Shown in pieces: positions 10,327 to 21,915 of a stretch of DNA of 64,000 bases. Made by a program: the position numbers and the translations under genes. The stretch is from Syncephalis plumigaleata (lineage: Eukaryota > Zoopagomycota > Zoopagomycetes > Zoopagales > Piptocephalidaceae), in NCBI GenBank assembly GCA_025201365.1, contig JAIXMF010000017.1, positions 186,001-250,000 on the forward strand. Reading direction: 5' to 3'. The notes below the pieces were generated by a model. The model was not told the DNA's origin. It ran no database searches and was given only the letters and a program-made list of their open reading frames with translations. The stretch's first letter is position 1, and each line of letters opens with the position of its first letter.

Positions 10327-12954
10327 ATATATGGATATATGTTGTAGGGTTGATCAAAACAGGATCGAAATAGCAAGCGAATAATGACAAAGAGTTGCAA
10401 TGATATATGTAGAATGAAAGGTTCTGCACGAAGGCGGCAGGTGTGTAAAGCAATCCAAGGGCTAAGGAGCCAATGAACGACAATACGTAAAGCGTAATGG
10501 ATTTGGTTTTTAATAAACTGAGGCACACCCAATAAAGCAAATGCTAAATAAACAAAAGCTATTGGATGCAATGATGTAGCAGTGATGATAGGAGTTGTGA
10601 TGGTAGTGATAGCAGCCGTAGTGGTAGCAGTAACACTAGTCGATTGAATCAAATGACTGTTCACTAGTAAAGTAACAAAGTATCGTATTGAATTCACCTG
10701 CACTCACACACAAGACAGGTGTCGATAGCGATAGTGGGATATACACATATATATACACACACCTATATAAATGTATGTATATATATATAGAAAGATGTAG
10801 TAGATGGATATATAGAATATATGTAGATAGACAAATAAACAAAGGTAAATATGTAAAGTTATATAGCAGTATCCAATGGCCGCAGTAACTATCGCAGAAT
10901 GGCGCGCGCGCAGCGAGAACCGATTGCAATGATTTGTCACTGGACAAAATGTTCAAGAAAGAGTTGTTGAAGTAGGGAATAAGCTATATAGAAGATGATG
11001 CCGTGGATAAACCGATACTCGCAGGCAAAAAGGCAGCTGCAAGCGGGTCCACGTGGATATACAGAAGCAACAAGTGCGCTTTAAACAACAGCACTGCACG
11101 ATACGCTCAAGCAGTCCGTTGACTTTAGAAAGAAGCCAGAAAAAAAGAAAAGTAAAAAGAAGAGGAGGAATACTAGATGTGGACCGGTGGTACGGATTGC
11201 TTTTATGCGTGCTGTGTATGTTTGTGCGTTTGTACGCACACGTTCACTTGTCGCTTGCTTACTCGCTCGCTCACTTGCCCGCTTGTCCACAAGTTATCTC
11301 GTTGTGTCCTATGTGACCTACACTCTACCTTACGCTGTGGAAGGAAGTAGGCAAGCCGGCAAGGGCTACGATAGGTCAATCCCATGTGACGCGGACGAAC
11401 GGACGTAAGGAGAGGAGAGGAGTAAAACATCACCATACGCACATACTACACACATACACACATACATATACACATACGTACTTACACAGTTGCACGCCTA
11501 TACTAGCATGCGAGTGACTATGTGAACGCCAGGACCACTCCATTCCTTAAACTTGTCGCCAAGCACAAAGAAACCATTCAATATTGAATAATCATCAATG
11601 TTGTCGCATTTCGGTATTATGACTTGGTGTTTGGCGCATTCTTACTCAGATGACAAGTCAGCTTGCTTTGTTGCTTCTTGTAGTGCGTATGTTTTGCTCC
11701 GTTTTAGCTAGAATTGTATCATGTTATCACGTGCTTATGGCGGTTGTTTTCGTCTGGATCCAGCGACGACAAACAGGCTACGGTGCAGATGGGCCCCGTG
11801 ACCACCTGATGACAGGAGTGGTGATGCTCATCGCAAGAAGCAGCAAAACACCGTAGATGTCAAGTAATATGGCCATGTGAAAGTGTCGTGGCGAAAGAGA
11901 GATGAGAGATGGCAAAGCGCACACAAATCTACGCATGTGGCACCTATTCTTGTCTATGAAACCGTAAAACAGCAATAGTTATACCAGGAGATGTATCCGC
12001 AAATGGAACTAATGCGATACCGACAGGGTGTACCATGCATGACATGCGACAAGATCTACCGCCATGTTATCAGGTGTAGATAGACCTGTTTCACTTAGAA
12101 GATTGCCGAACAAAGAGAGAGAGAGCAAGCGCGCGGGAGAATGGTTGGCATTATCCTCCGATAGGACCAAAAGAATGGAGCAAAAAAATATCCGGCTGGT
12201 GCAATTAATTAATGACGCTATGACAACGCGGTTACACGCGTGTGCGTGTATGTACACGCGTACATGAATATCTTCAATTTTGGTATAGGATAGTAGTAGT
12301 CGCGATGGTGCTTGCATGTTTCAATTGATTAACACGATATTCTGATAATAACTCATTTTTCTCTCACTCCCTGGTAAACAAACAATGCTACATCTTGGCC
12401 TTGATTTACGGCGTGGCTATTGACATCTCTTTTTGTTAATCCTGCCATTGGCATAAACAATATTGGTCAGAGTACTACTCGAGTTGGAATAGCATGTGAT
12501 ATAGTTATTACACACTTCATACATGAATAGGCAAAGATAACAATAAAAATGATGTGTAATAATAATGCCACATGGCTAATGCTAGTTGTATGGTGCCGTT
12601 CACATGCAAATAATAATAATCTACATTGACAATGGCCAAGCAGCATTGTATAAACGAGCAATGGCATGATAATGATATATATACATAATACGATTAGAGA
12701 CCTTGAACCATTTGCAATGATTTGAGCTATAATTGATTATTCATTTATATGAAAGGCGAGGGAGATATCAAGCACATCATTACTTGCATTGTTATGCTAC
12801 TATCAAGCATGAAGATGAATAAATACACGATACATTTCTTATTCATTTGTATGTAATTCTAATCTAATACTAGAAAGGTGATGTGTGTACAATTCAGTTG
12901 AACCACCTAAAACTGGCAGATCTGAGAGACAATTATTATGAATTCACTTTCACC

Positions 12955-13377
12955 ACCACAGTTTGGTCTGCCTCTTTCCACTCTATCTCAACGTGCTCCC
13001 ATACACAGGCGGTAGGTAAGCATCAGCATCTATATGATATATATACGCGTATACATGTATAACACGTATACAGTAATGATGGATATGTAATATGTCTTTA
13101 CTTGTAATATAATGGATGGATAGATGGATAGATTGAATAAGTAGATGGATGGATGGATGGATTATGGTCTATCCTTAACATTCTACATCCAGTATAGAAG
13201 ATATCTAAAAGATGGATGGATATGTTGATGAGATATGAATGATCAAATACGTGTACAATCTACGTAAACTGGATGGATGGATGGATAGATAGATTATTGT
13301 ATTACGCGAACTTGAAATAATGCTACATATTATTATAGACAGATATACTAATTATTGATGTATTGCTCTTTTATAGC
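12955..13377 (+). promoter_or_regulatory. Putative RPL15 5' UTR with leader intron
   Basis: A pyrimidine-rich stretch (CTGCCTCTTTCCACTC near 12970) resembles a ribosomal-protein gene transcription start. It is followed by a good donor (GTAAGC, about 13016) and an acceptor, TTTTATAG, ending about 13377, just before the last 20 nt of leader and the ATG. An intron in the leader of a ribosomal protein gene is common in fungi. Inferred only from splice-site matches; the putative intron holds the GGAT repeats. Confidence 0.4.
13112..13300. repeat. GGAT/TAGA tetranucleotide repeat clusters
   Basis: Three clusters of GGAT/GATA units (about 13112-13135, 13144-13162 and 13271-13293) within the presumed RPL15 leader intron. 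Low-complexity DNA. Confidence 0.8.
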
Positions 13378-13397
13378 CGTTTGATTGAATTTACGTC

Positions 13398-14657
13398 ATG
13401 GGTGCTTACAAGTACATCGAGGAGCTTTACAAGAAGAAGCAGTCGGACGTTCTTCGCTTCTTGTTGCGTGTCCGCTGCTGGGAGTACCGGTAAGCAAATC
13501 GAGTGTATGATGGATGGTCATACATTCGCTACGTTATCTTGCCTGCTTCGAGGGCAACAAAAGATTGACTAAAGATACGCGTGTATACGCGCACACGCAC
13601 ACACACACACCTACAGGACGTATAGCCATTAGCATTTATACTGCACATATGTGCCAGTATATACGTGTATATATATGCATACGCGCCAAGTAGTGGAGTG
13701 TATCTTTTCTCCTTCTTTTGTGACGGTTCGTCCTAGGCAGTCTCGTCGAGCGTTTGCATGGCGTCGACCTGCCGGTCGTCGTTGTGAAGTATTGCTAATA
13801 AGCGATGCATAAACAACGTACATATAATCATTATTACTATTGATTATATGTGGCCGTAAACCTCGAGCGTGCATTAACGCCAATGATCATTTTGACGAAT
13901 AGTCACTTACCTATTTTTTCTATTGTTGTTGTTATTCTATTACTTGTGTATGTTCGATTATTATCGTGGTGCTGCTGCTACTTCTCTACTGCTATAACTG
14001 CTATTCTCACTGGTATTTCGGAATTGATACGTACGTGATTATCATCATCAGCCAATTGAATGTTATTCATCGCGCCTCTCGCCCAACTCGTCCCGATAAG
14101 GCACGTCGTCTTGGCTACAAGGTAAATAATGGCATGAGATACAATTCTGTCAATGAATATAATATTAATCTATACATTATGCATTATTATATATATATAT
14201 ATAGGCCAAGCAGGGTTACGTGATCTACCGCATTCGCGTTCGCCGCGGTGGTCGCAAGCGCCCAGTACCAAAGGGTGCCACCTATGGTAAGCCACACTCC
14301 ATGGGTGTGAACGAGCTCAAATACCAGCACTCTCACCGCTACACCGCCGAGAACCGTATTGGTCGTCGCTGCCCCAACTTGCGCGTTCTCAACAGCTACT
14401 GGGTCAACCAGGACTCGACCTACAAGTACTTCGAGGTCATCTTGGTCGATCCAAACCACAAGGCTATCCGCTCGGATCCTCGCATCAACTGGATCGTGAA
14501 CTCTGTTCACAAGCACCGTGAAGCTCGCGGTCTTACCGCCATTGGTCGCAAGAACCGTGGTGTTGGTAAGGGTCACGGATACAACAAGTTCATCGGCGGC
14601 AGTCGTCGTGCTGCCTGGCGCCGCAACAACACCCTATCCCTCCGTCGCTACCGTTAA
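13398..14657 (+). CDS. RPL15: 60S ribosomal protein L15 (eL15)
   Basis: Structural protein of the large ribosomal subunit. Three coding exons, 13398..13489, 14052..14121 and 14205..14657, encode 204 aa, the normal length. It begins [17 protein letters not shown] and contains [18 protein letters not shown] and [18 protein letters not shown], essentially the eukaryotic consensus. Intron 1 is 562 nt, far longer than other introns in the window; intron 2 is 83 nt. Codons end mostly in C or G (CGC, AAG, ACC), unlike the AT-leaning neighbours, as expected for a highly expressed gene. The reading frame is intact. Confidence 0.98.
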
Positions 14658-15096
14658 ACAGCGATGCTGGCGATACTTATGCTTTTTGGCGGGTATACAA
14701 GTGTGCTCTGCACTATTTGTTACCTGCTGTGTTGTTTGCTCCGATTCCAGCATGTTTCTATTATGCATAAAAGCATTCAACTCGTTTGATATTATTTATT
14801 AGTTGCAATCATGGATGTGTGTGTACGTGTAAATGGTTTAATGTAAAGTGACTTATAAATAGAAAGATTTAGTTAGTGGTAAACATGGTAGTACAACGAT
14901 TTGTTAATGTATAGCTGATAGTAGTCATGTTGTTGGCAATAACTCACCAATGATACAGGGTTTTTCCAACCGATTAACGCTCCTAATCTTTGACTTTTGT
15001 TCTTATCAATAAATAATATTGTTTATGAGTCTGAGGCTCTTTATTAATAAAAAATAGTACAATGATATCGTTATAGCAAATGGCTGCGATGCACAG
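14658..15096. other. 3' intergenic region between RPL15 and the subtilase
   Basis: Convergent spacer with AT-rich sequence. A solitary transposon end lies near 14956. No gene is seen. Confidence 0.55.
14956..14995. mobile_element. Solitary end of the TA-flanked Tc1/mariner-like family
   Basis: After TA at 14954-14955 the sequence reads CAGGGTTTTTCCAACC and then GATTAACGC, matching the right-hand terminal repeat of the 239-bp element at 24510 with few changes. I find no partner end nearby, so this looks like a deleted remnant. The inner boundary is arbitrary. Confidence 0.6.
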
Positions 15097-17074
15097 CTAT
15101 TGTCTTACGTTTGCACAAGTAGGCACCATTACATTCTTCCTGTCTCCCTTTAAGCCGTAATAGAAAGTGCGTAATGCATTGGGAGACACTACACCAGGCT
15201 TAGGTGAACTCGGATCCGCGATAATGTAACCAGAGTATACCCAGTTCTCTTCGTATAGTAAATCTGGTGGCTCGCTAAATTTGATTTTAATAGAATGAGA
15301 CTTGCCCGGTGCCACCGTGATAGAGTTCGATGGTAGTTTGACATAGGCGTATTTGAAATATGTAATGGAGCATAAATGCGCCGTCTACATAGTTTAATGT
15401 TACAAATGGTGGCTGCCGGTTCATGAGAGAGTGAATACGTCACCGGCTTGTCATCATTATTCGTGATGGTGATTGTATGTGTCGTGTAGCCAAAAAAGTC
15501 TGATTTACGCGATTTCGTATCGCCTAGTTCAATGACCGTTGGTAGTAGCGTGTTTTTACGTGAACAGCTCGTTCTACATTAATAAAGCCGGCACCTTGAT
15601 GTGCTATTGATCCAATATCTGACTGGCCCTCTGATACAACTGGTGTAGCAGTGTTTTGAAAGGCAGCCCGAATGGCGGTGAGATCGATTTGCTTGGGTTT
15701 ATGAAAGTTCAAATAAAGCGCTATCGCACCCGACACGTAAGGTGTAGCCATGGATGTGCCCTCGACACGACGATACAGTTGACCGAATAATGTCGACGTA
15801 GTAAGTACACTATGCCCGGCGCCACGATATCAGTGGTGGTGTAAGCCATGGAGCAGGTCCCCAGTTGGACGTATGATGCGCGCAGATCGAATCTAATTCC
15901 TCCAGTTGTCCATTCGTATAGGAGAACTTTACACGAATGGTGGGTCACTTGCCAGCTTCGTTGCCATCAATTGGCCATACGCGCTAGACACGACAAAAAG
16001 CGGTACATGGCATGTTCCATCGTAATCCACCGATGTACGCGTAATCACACCAATTGCACCGCGTTTTTTGGCGAGTTCAAGCAGTTGTTCGAGATCACAT
16101 TCCCCGATCGTACGAATATCAGTTGTTCTTTATGGCAGGATTACTGGTAATGGTACAAATGACCAGAATGTTTTACGGATATCGCCACCAATGGATACAT
16201 CCTAGTTAGCGGCATCGCATTTTGACAAGGTGTACTATAAGCGATATCTACCGGTAACTTGTCCATCAACTGAAACCATGCAGTCAACTTGCCAGGTACT
16301 TGTGCAGTACCCACCGATATCACCGATGGCAATGAGGCAGGATCGCGCGCTTGCCACATTGTATGGTCAATATTGTTGCCAGCGGATGCAACGACAATGA
16401 CACCGGCGTTGGCGGCCTCATTCAACGCATCTGTTATCTCGTATTCGTTGGATTGTTTTATCAGATGCGACATTGACAAGTTGATAATATTCATGCCGTG
16501 ATCTACCGCCATTCTAATGGCATCCTTGACGAGAAAAGACGGTGCCTCGTCGCCGCAACCTACCACACGATACGCGCCCAGTAAAGCATCCCGCGCCACG
16601 CCCTTCAGCCTTGATGTATTAGCGGCAATGATACCGGCAACCATTGTTCCATGATCGGACACTCCTCCTTGGGATTATCATCGGGTTGTAGCTTGTCGCT
16701 GCCGTCATACTTGCTACCGACGAAATCATAGCCATACGCCACTTTACAGCCAGGACCGAAGCAACCGCCCAATGCCGGATGCGTATAATCGATGCCAGTA
16801 TCGAGGATGCCTATCTTAATACCATAGCCGTAGTAACCTTGAGCATGAAGTGTGGCAACACCAGTAGCTTTATGTGGGTTGACAATTCTAAGATCGAACT
16901 CGCGTGGCATATCATGCGTCAATGTCGTTGATAATCTCCTGCCTGGTAGCGAGATTGATCTGGACAATGTTCGCTTATTAAGTGGTTCATGCATAGCAAA
17001 TGTCGTGCATCCTGACCATAGCGGATAGACAGTAAACATACTAGCAGTAGCGGCAAGCTTCTCGTTAATAACAT
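15097..17074 (-). CDS. Secreted subtilisin-like serine protease (S8A, PA-domain type), frame interrupted
   Basis: The start at 17074 gives a signal peptide (MLLTRSLPLLLVCLLS). All catalytic landmarks are present: Asp in IGILDTGIDYTHP, His in DHGTMVAG, the oxyanion Asn in VASAGNN and Ser in EGTSMATPYVSGAIAL. Between His and Ser lies a protease-associated segment (RGAIGVITR), and after Ser an Fn3-like C-terminal region (APGKSHSIKIKF). This order fits fungal extracellular subtilases of the minor extracellular/C5a-peptidase-like type. The pieces lie in different reading frames: single-base shifts are needed near 16990, 16660 and more than once between 15750 and 16200. With every catalytic residue kept and similar breaks in neighbouring essential genes, sequence errors are as likely as a true pseudogene. 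Confidence 0.8.
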
Positions 17075-17728
17075 GACCGTTAGCTAGATGGAAATACTAC
17101 AACAGAGAATGGAAAATACTAATGTCAATTATGATATTGCTTCGTATAAAGCTCCTATGCTAGCACGTGTCCAGTCATTCGCTCTAGAGCATGAGGTTGA
17201 ACTGTTTCCATAATGGATAGCACGTCTAATTCCTCGTACAACAAGCCATTCTTTACATACTGTGCATTTGAAACTCATCCAATTGCCATTTGCAGTAGTA
17301 TAGTACACGTTCTTGTTGTAAAATATCCATTTATTAATTAATATAGTAAGATGCGCGTTTGCAGCACATGTCATATTCTAGCTCAGGAAGTGTGCAAGAT
17401 GAAAGCTGATCATTGTACAAGCTATGTTCAACGTAAAAACATCAATGTTGATAGGTATTGTTTAGTACACAAAGATCATCAAAATGAAGGAACATTAGTC
17501 TTTATTACTAAAGATTACTTATTTATTTATTAGGAAAGCTTAAAAAATACAATAGAAAAAATATAAAAATTAATCATAAAAATTGCCTATTAACTAGTCT
17601 ATTAGTATATACACGTAATATTCTAGTGCATCTATCATCTAGATGTTTCGAGCATGAATTGTACCTAAAAGGGATACATGTTAACGATCAAAGCATGATC
17701 GTACCATTTGTTATTGTCATACGCTCGA
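17075..17728. other. Intergenic DNA
   Basis: AT-rich spacer between two minus-strand genes. Short open frames at 17129-17374 (minus) and 17351-17533 (plus) resemble nothing and overlap. It must hold the subtilase promoter, but no motif stands out. Confidence 0.5.
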
Positions 17729-20680
17729 CTAGTTGTCATTCTCGTCATCGCTATCGCTCTCCGGGTCACCGTAGATGGTTCCGGAGCGAGTAGTCGTTCT
17801 ATTCAGATCGGCTGTATATTTCTTGATCTAAATTGTACATAATAATAATAGTCAAATTAATTAATTAATAACACTAATGTCGCACACGATCATACTTACA
17901 TCATCAAGGGAAGAGGTGGTCAGGATGTATAAACGAGAAGCGGCTGTTGCTCGATTGCCCGATAAAAGAATCAATGCAACGAAACAACGGACAGGACCAT
18001 GCACGTAAGTCTCGATCACTGTGGAGTTGGGCGCCGAGTCGTTATAGCCGCGTCTTGAATAGATGGTCTCACTCGATTCCTCGTCGTGGTATTTCTCGGT
18101 ACCAGACGTGAAATGCATGTACGCAGAGTACGCCTCGTTATGCTTGTTCGTACCCTCTAGATCGGCCTTCCACGTAATGTGAACGGATTTGTTGTTGTTG
18201 TCGATTACCGTGCCATCCTTGTTGCAATACTGGAGCGCGTAGCTAACACGAACACCCCGACCTAGACAGCCCTCCATGGGCAGAGCGTTAAACATGTGGG
18301 AGATGCGACCATTCAACTTGGCTTGCATTGCCGACATGCCCTTGATGAACTTGCTACCAATGCTCATGATATGCGGTGAATCTAGAATGACCGACGGGTG
18401 TCGATTCTCAATGATCACCTCAAGGCAACATGGCAATTCAGCCTTGCAAACTAGCAGCATTCGTTAGCGTCTAATAGGATGATGATTACAAATGCTAATG
18501 TACTTACTTTGCTATTATCATTGTTCAATGATAGAAACAAAGGTAAAAACAGGTCGTTAGTCTATAATGAGACAAGCCAGCTCAATTGCGAATAGCAACT
18601 TACCTCGTTTTGTATACCATCATCTAGGGTCACCGTCATTACATGTGGTGAGGAGATGGTCTTGTAGCCTACAATCGAGAAACGATCAAGATTGTGATCG
18701 ATAAACGACTGCACCTGTAGACTACCAGCTATAAAGAGCTGCATCGCCTCGATCTCCTCCACGAAATGGCGCACCTGAGGTCCGCTCATCTTCTTATCGC
18801 GTGCAGTCCAGCAGAATACCATGGACATGGTAGAAGTGAACGCCTCGTTACCGATAACGAGAAAAGTTTGTTGCTCCTTCTCATCGGGATCGGTGGCACT
18901 TCTAGCGGTGCGTGGCACCAACTCGAACACGCGATGAATCCAGTGTTTATCGTCAACGACCGGTGTAATACTGTAGTCGTATTCATTTTGTCGCAGTAAT
19001 TTAGCGGGTATATTCTTTCCTGTATCCGCGTCTAAATATTGTAATTGTAAATTGCTGCTACGATTCTCGACTAGATGCAGCAAACGATGTGATGCCGTTT
19101 TCTTCATCGGTTGATTTAGTTCGCTGATTATTTTAGCACGCGCTTCTTTATCGAGCACCTATCATTATTATTACCATCAAATGTTAATTATTAGGCTGAT
19201 TATACCATCAAACTACTTACATGAAGCCATTGTTCGGATAGTAGGACACAAATCCAGCGTATGATTCAAAGTTTTCATTGGTGATTTTGCGTGCTCCCAG
19301 TGCTTCTCCGAGCGGTGCAATGCGTACGGAAAGGTTGAATTTCGTCTGACTACTCGTCTTGGCCAGCATCTGAAAGCGAATGCCATGATCGAGAGCGTAA
19401 GCATTGACCTCGTGTTCCGATCCCATAGCATGCTAATAAAGCTATTCAGGAATTGCTCCTTGTCTTTGTCGGTCGACGGTGCCATATCCTCCTCGAACTG
19501 GACCATGAAAGCACACGTTTTGTTGGGCTTTAAGGCCGGTATCTTCCATCCAATGACTAAATAGATATGTGTACGACCAAGCAACGCCGCTTGTCCAAAG
19601 TCATAACCCTTATCGTTGGTCATGTACGTTTCACCAAACGGTACATTAGGAAGCCACGAATAGTCGACAGAGGAGAGCCTTGGAAAGTGGCGGAACATGG
19701 TCGTCCCATACGTACAATGTCATTTGAGACGAGCGACTCTGGCACTGCATTCGGGTACACTACCGGACGACAAAGGCCGATATCTTGATGGGCCACGTCA
19801 ATGTTCACGGTGAGGCTACGTATTGATTTTCGAATGGTCGGAACTAGTTTCTTCATTTTCGATGATGACTCCGTGGAAATCGCCGCTAGTAGTGAGAGAC
19901 AAGAAGGAACAATAAAAAAGACAACTTAGTAAACTTGCGTAATGATGAACGAATAACGATCCGAGTGTTGCATCTCGATCCCCTTTATTTATATCGCAAC
20001 ACCCTCCGCCCAATTGCTGCCACTACTACTACTCACCTTTTCCTGGTACTTCTTTGTTAGAATTAACGGCAGCACTAGAAATAATCATGACATTCATTGT
20101 TAGATCGTATTATTCCCTTATTCTTTTTATGACAGGACCATTCAATTAGTCGATGACATGATGACTTACAGTTCTAGTGGTCGCCTTGTAATATGCTGTG
20201 TCGTATCCTGAATCATAAGATCAATGGTGGCAGTCTCACCATTGAACGCTGCGCTCAATGCAAAACGGTCGGCATCGAATACCGACCAGCACACGACGTT
20301 ATGCTGGTCGTCAACGAGAAATTTGTCGGACGAGCGTTGAACCACGAGCGAAACTCGGGAGGCGATCGCCACACCGCTTGATCGCCCCTTTCACATCCGA
20401 CGAGGCCAAAGTAAAAGGCATTCTGCTGCCAGTGCCATCCTACCAAGATGTAAAGCTCCACCTGCCCACTCTCTCCTGTCACAGCAGTGATATTGTACAA
20501 TAACGTGCCGCTAACCCCGTCAACTTCATCGACATACTTGTCGCCATAAGCTAGTGGTATTTTCCTCTCGACACGCTTGTCCTTTTCATCGTATAAAACT
20601 CTTTTGTCTATTTTATAACCGTTCGATTGACTACTTAGGTGCACGGTGGCACGCTTGGCGGTAATAACACCCGCGGACAT
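17729..20680 (-). CDS. Large uncharacterised multi-exon protein
   Basis: A series of long minus-strand coding blocks separated by good short introns, which I read as one gene. The first block contains MSAGVITAKRATVHLSS and VELYILVGWHWQQNAFYFG. Later blocks include VPFGETYMTNDKGYDFG, KNIPAKLLRQNEYDYS, VRHFVEEIEAMQLFIAGS and LEVIIENRHPSVILDS. The last exon ends with an acidic tail, YGDPESDSDDENDN, and stop TAG at 17729-17731. Frame changes occur near 20370, 19700 and 19430 without splice sites, again suggesting indels. An extra 5' exon may begin at 21082 (MTQSSSMSGNLIGDNSG) because TTTGTAG ends at about 20739. The sequence looks beta-rich and soluble. I recognise no family and assign no function. 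It could be two adjacent genes. Confidence 0.55.
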
Positions 20681-21082
20681 GTTTGTCCGGATAAGAGACA
20701 GGGATATTTCGCTGTTCTTTGCAAGGTTATTCAATAGCTACAAATATAGTGGTGTACGCGATAATAGTCAATAATAAACGGTCGTGAAGAGTTGGAAACG
20801 AAGAAGTTAAGGGCATGAAGGAAAGGAGAAGCGAAGAAGAATAGGGAAGAAAGATATAAAAAGGGATAAGAAGTTGCTGTAACATGGTTTTTCTTCCAGT
20901 AGTACCAACAAAACTTGCGGTGAACGGTCAAGTCTGGACAACACGTTGTTGTAGTGATATACCGCCAATCGATGTGTCACCCCAACGAACCAGCTGATTA
21001 GACAGCGTGCATTACGACTTCTACTTCTACTACCACTGTTGTCACCAATCAGATTACCGCTCATGGATGATGATTGAGTCAT

Positions 21083-21915
21083 CTTTTCGGTAATGTGGCG
21101 TAGTTCAGGCTATTCGGATATTCTATAAAATGCGATCATTGAACTTTTCGACGCTTCTTCCTGCTGCTTATTTGCTAATAATAACTTTTTTTGATTTGAA
21201 ACGAGATAATTACATCATTGGCCTTAGTGTGTTCCATCGTCGTTTACTATCGCTGTCAACGTCGATGAATCGAGCATGCTATCAATTCACGAGTTCCTTT
21301 TTAGCATGAATAATGGCATGGCATAGTTGCATCCAGTGGAGAAGACACGAGATATCAGATAATCTTGTCTGTAATACGCTAAATAAAGAGGCTATCCATT
21401 ACATTATATTATAACGATGATGATGATGATGATTTTATTACTAATTTCAACATTTATTACAATTGCTGATGTAAACAAACAAACAAAACAAACAAGCATT
21501 GTTGTTGTTGAACAATAAAATAGCGTACGCTTTTATTTATATCATTTGTATATACTTGATAGCGTACTTGTTGCTAAAGATAAGCTATGCTCTACTAGCT
21601 AGCAGTTGTTTTATTATCTTAAATATAGAGGAAAGAATGATGCCCATGAATAGCAGGCAACGACGGCAAACGTCATAGGAAGGGATGGCGATTGGTGCCA
21701 GTAGACGGATCCAATTAACTGTAGCACAAATCGATAGAATGATTAGAGTTTTCTCCTCTTTCTTCATACTTGGTTCCTACAGTGGCATTGTCTTGGTTTG
21801 AAGACACTTGATTTGCGTGTATACTACCGTCTTTATAGTTCCAGTCTTGCCTCCTTCACTTAGTAGTTCCCTGTTCATTAGCGAGCGCACATTCGCGATC
21901 CTCCTTCCTCTGCGT
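21083..21915. other. Divergent intergenic region
   Basis: Spacer between the uncharacterised minus-strand gene and MDV1. AT-rich, with a GAT repeat near 21416-21432, a CAAA/AACA run near 21475-21495 and a CT-rich stretch just before the MDV1 start. No coding sequence is recognised. Confidence 0.5.

Larger units (their letters stand above)
9767..13397. other. Large low-complexity intergenic region upstream of RPL15 and the BTB gene
   Basis: About 3.6 kb between two divergently transcribed genes with no credible coding sequence. It holds CT runs, TGAA/TCAA repeats, TATA/CACA dinucleotide tracts around 10740-10830 and GGAT/TGGA repeats. Its open frames are short, overlap on both strands and have biased composition. 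Its right end probably holds the RPL15 promoter and 5' UTR. Confidence 0.65.

Noticed and set aside
9808-10956. Several minus-strand frames upstream of the BTB gene
   Set aside because: They are made of Tyr/Ile/His-rich translation of TATA, TGAA and GATA repeats and overlap each other in different frames.
13490-14051. A box C/D snoRNA in RPL15 intron 1
   Set aside because: TGATGG- and TTGA-like words occur but without a correctly placed C and D box pair and closing stem.
14187-14576. A 129-codon frame antisense to RPL15
   Set aside because: A shadow of the strongly codon-biased RPL15 exon; no independent support.
15097-17074. Calling the subtilase a definite pseudogene
   Set aside because: All catalytic residues and domain order are kept, and similar single-base breaks occur in essential neighbours, so sequence error cannot be separated from decay here.
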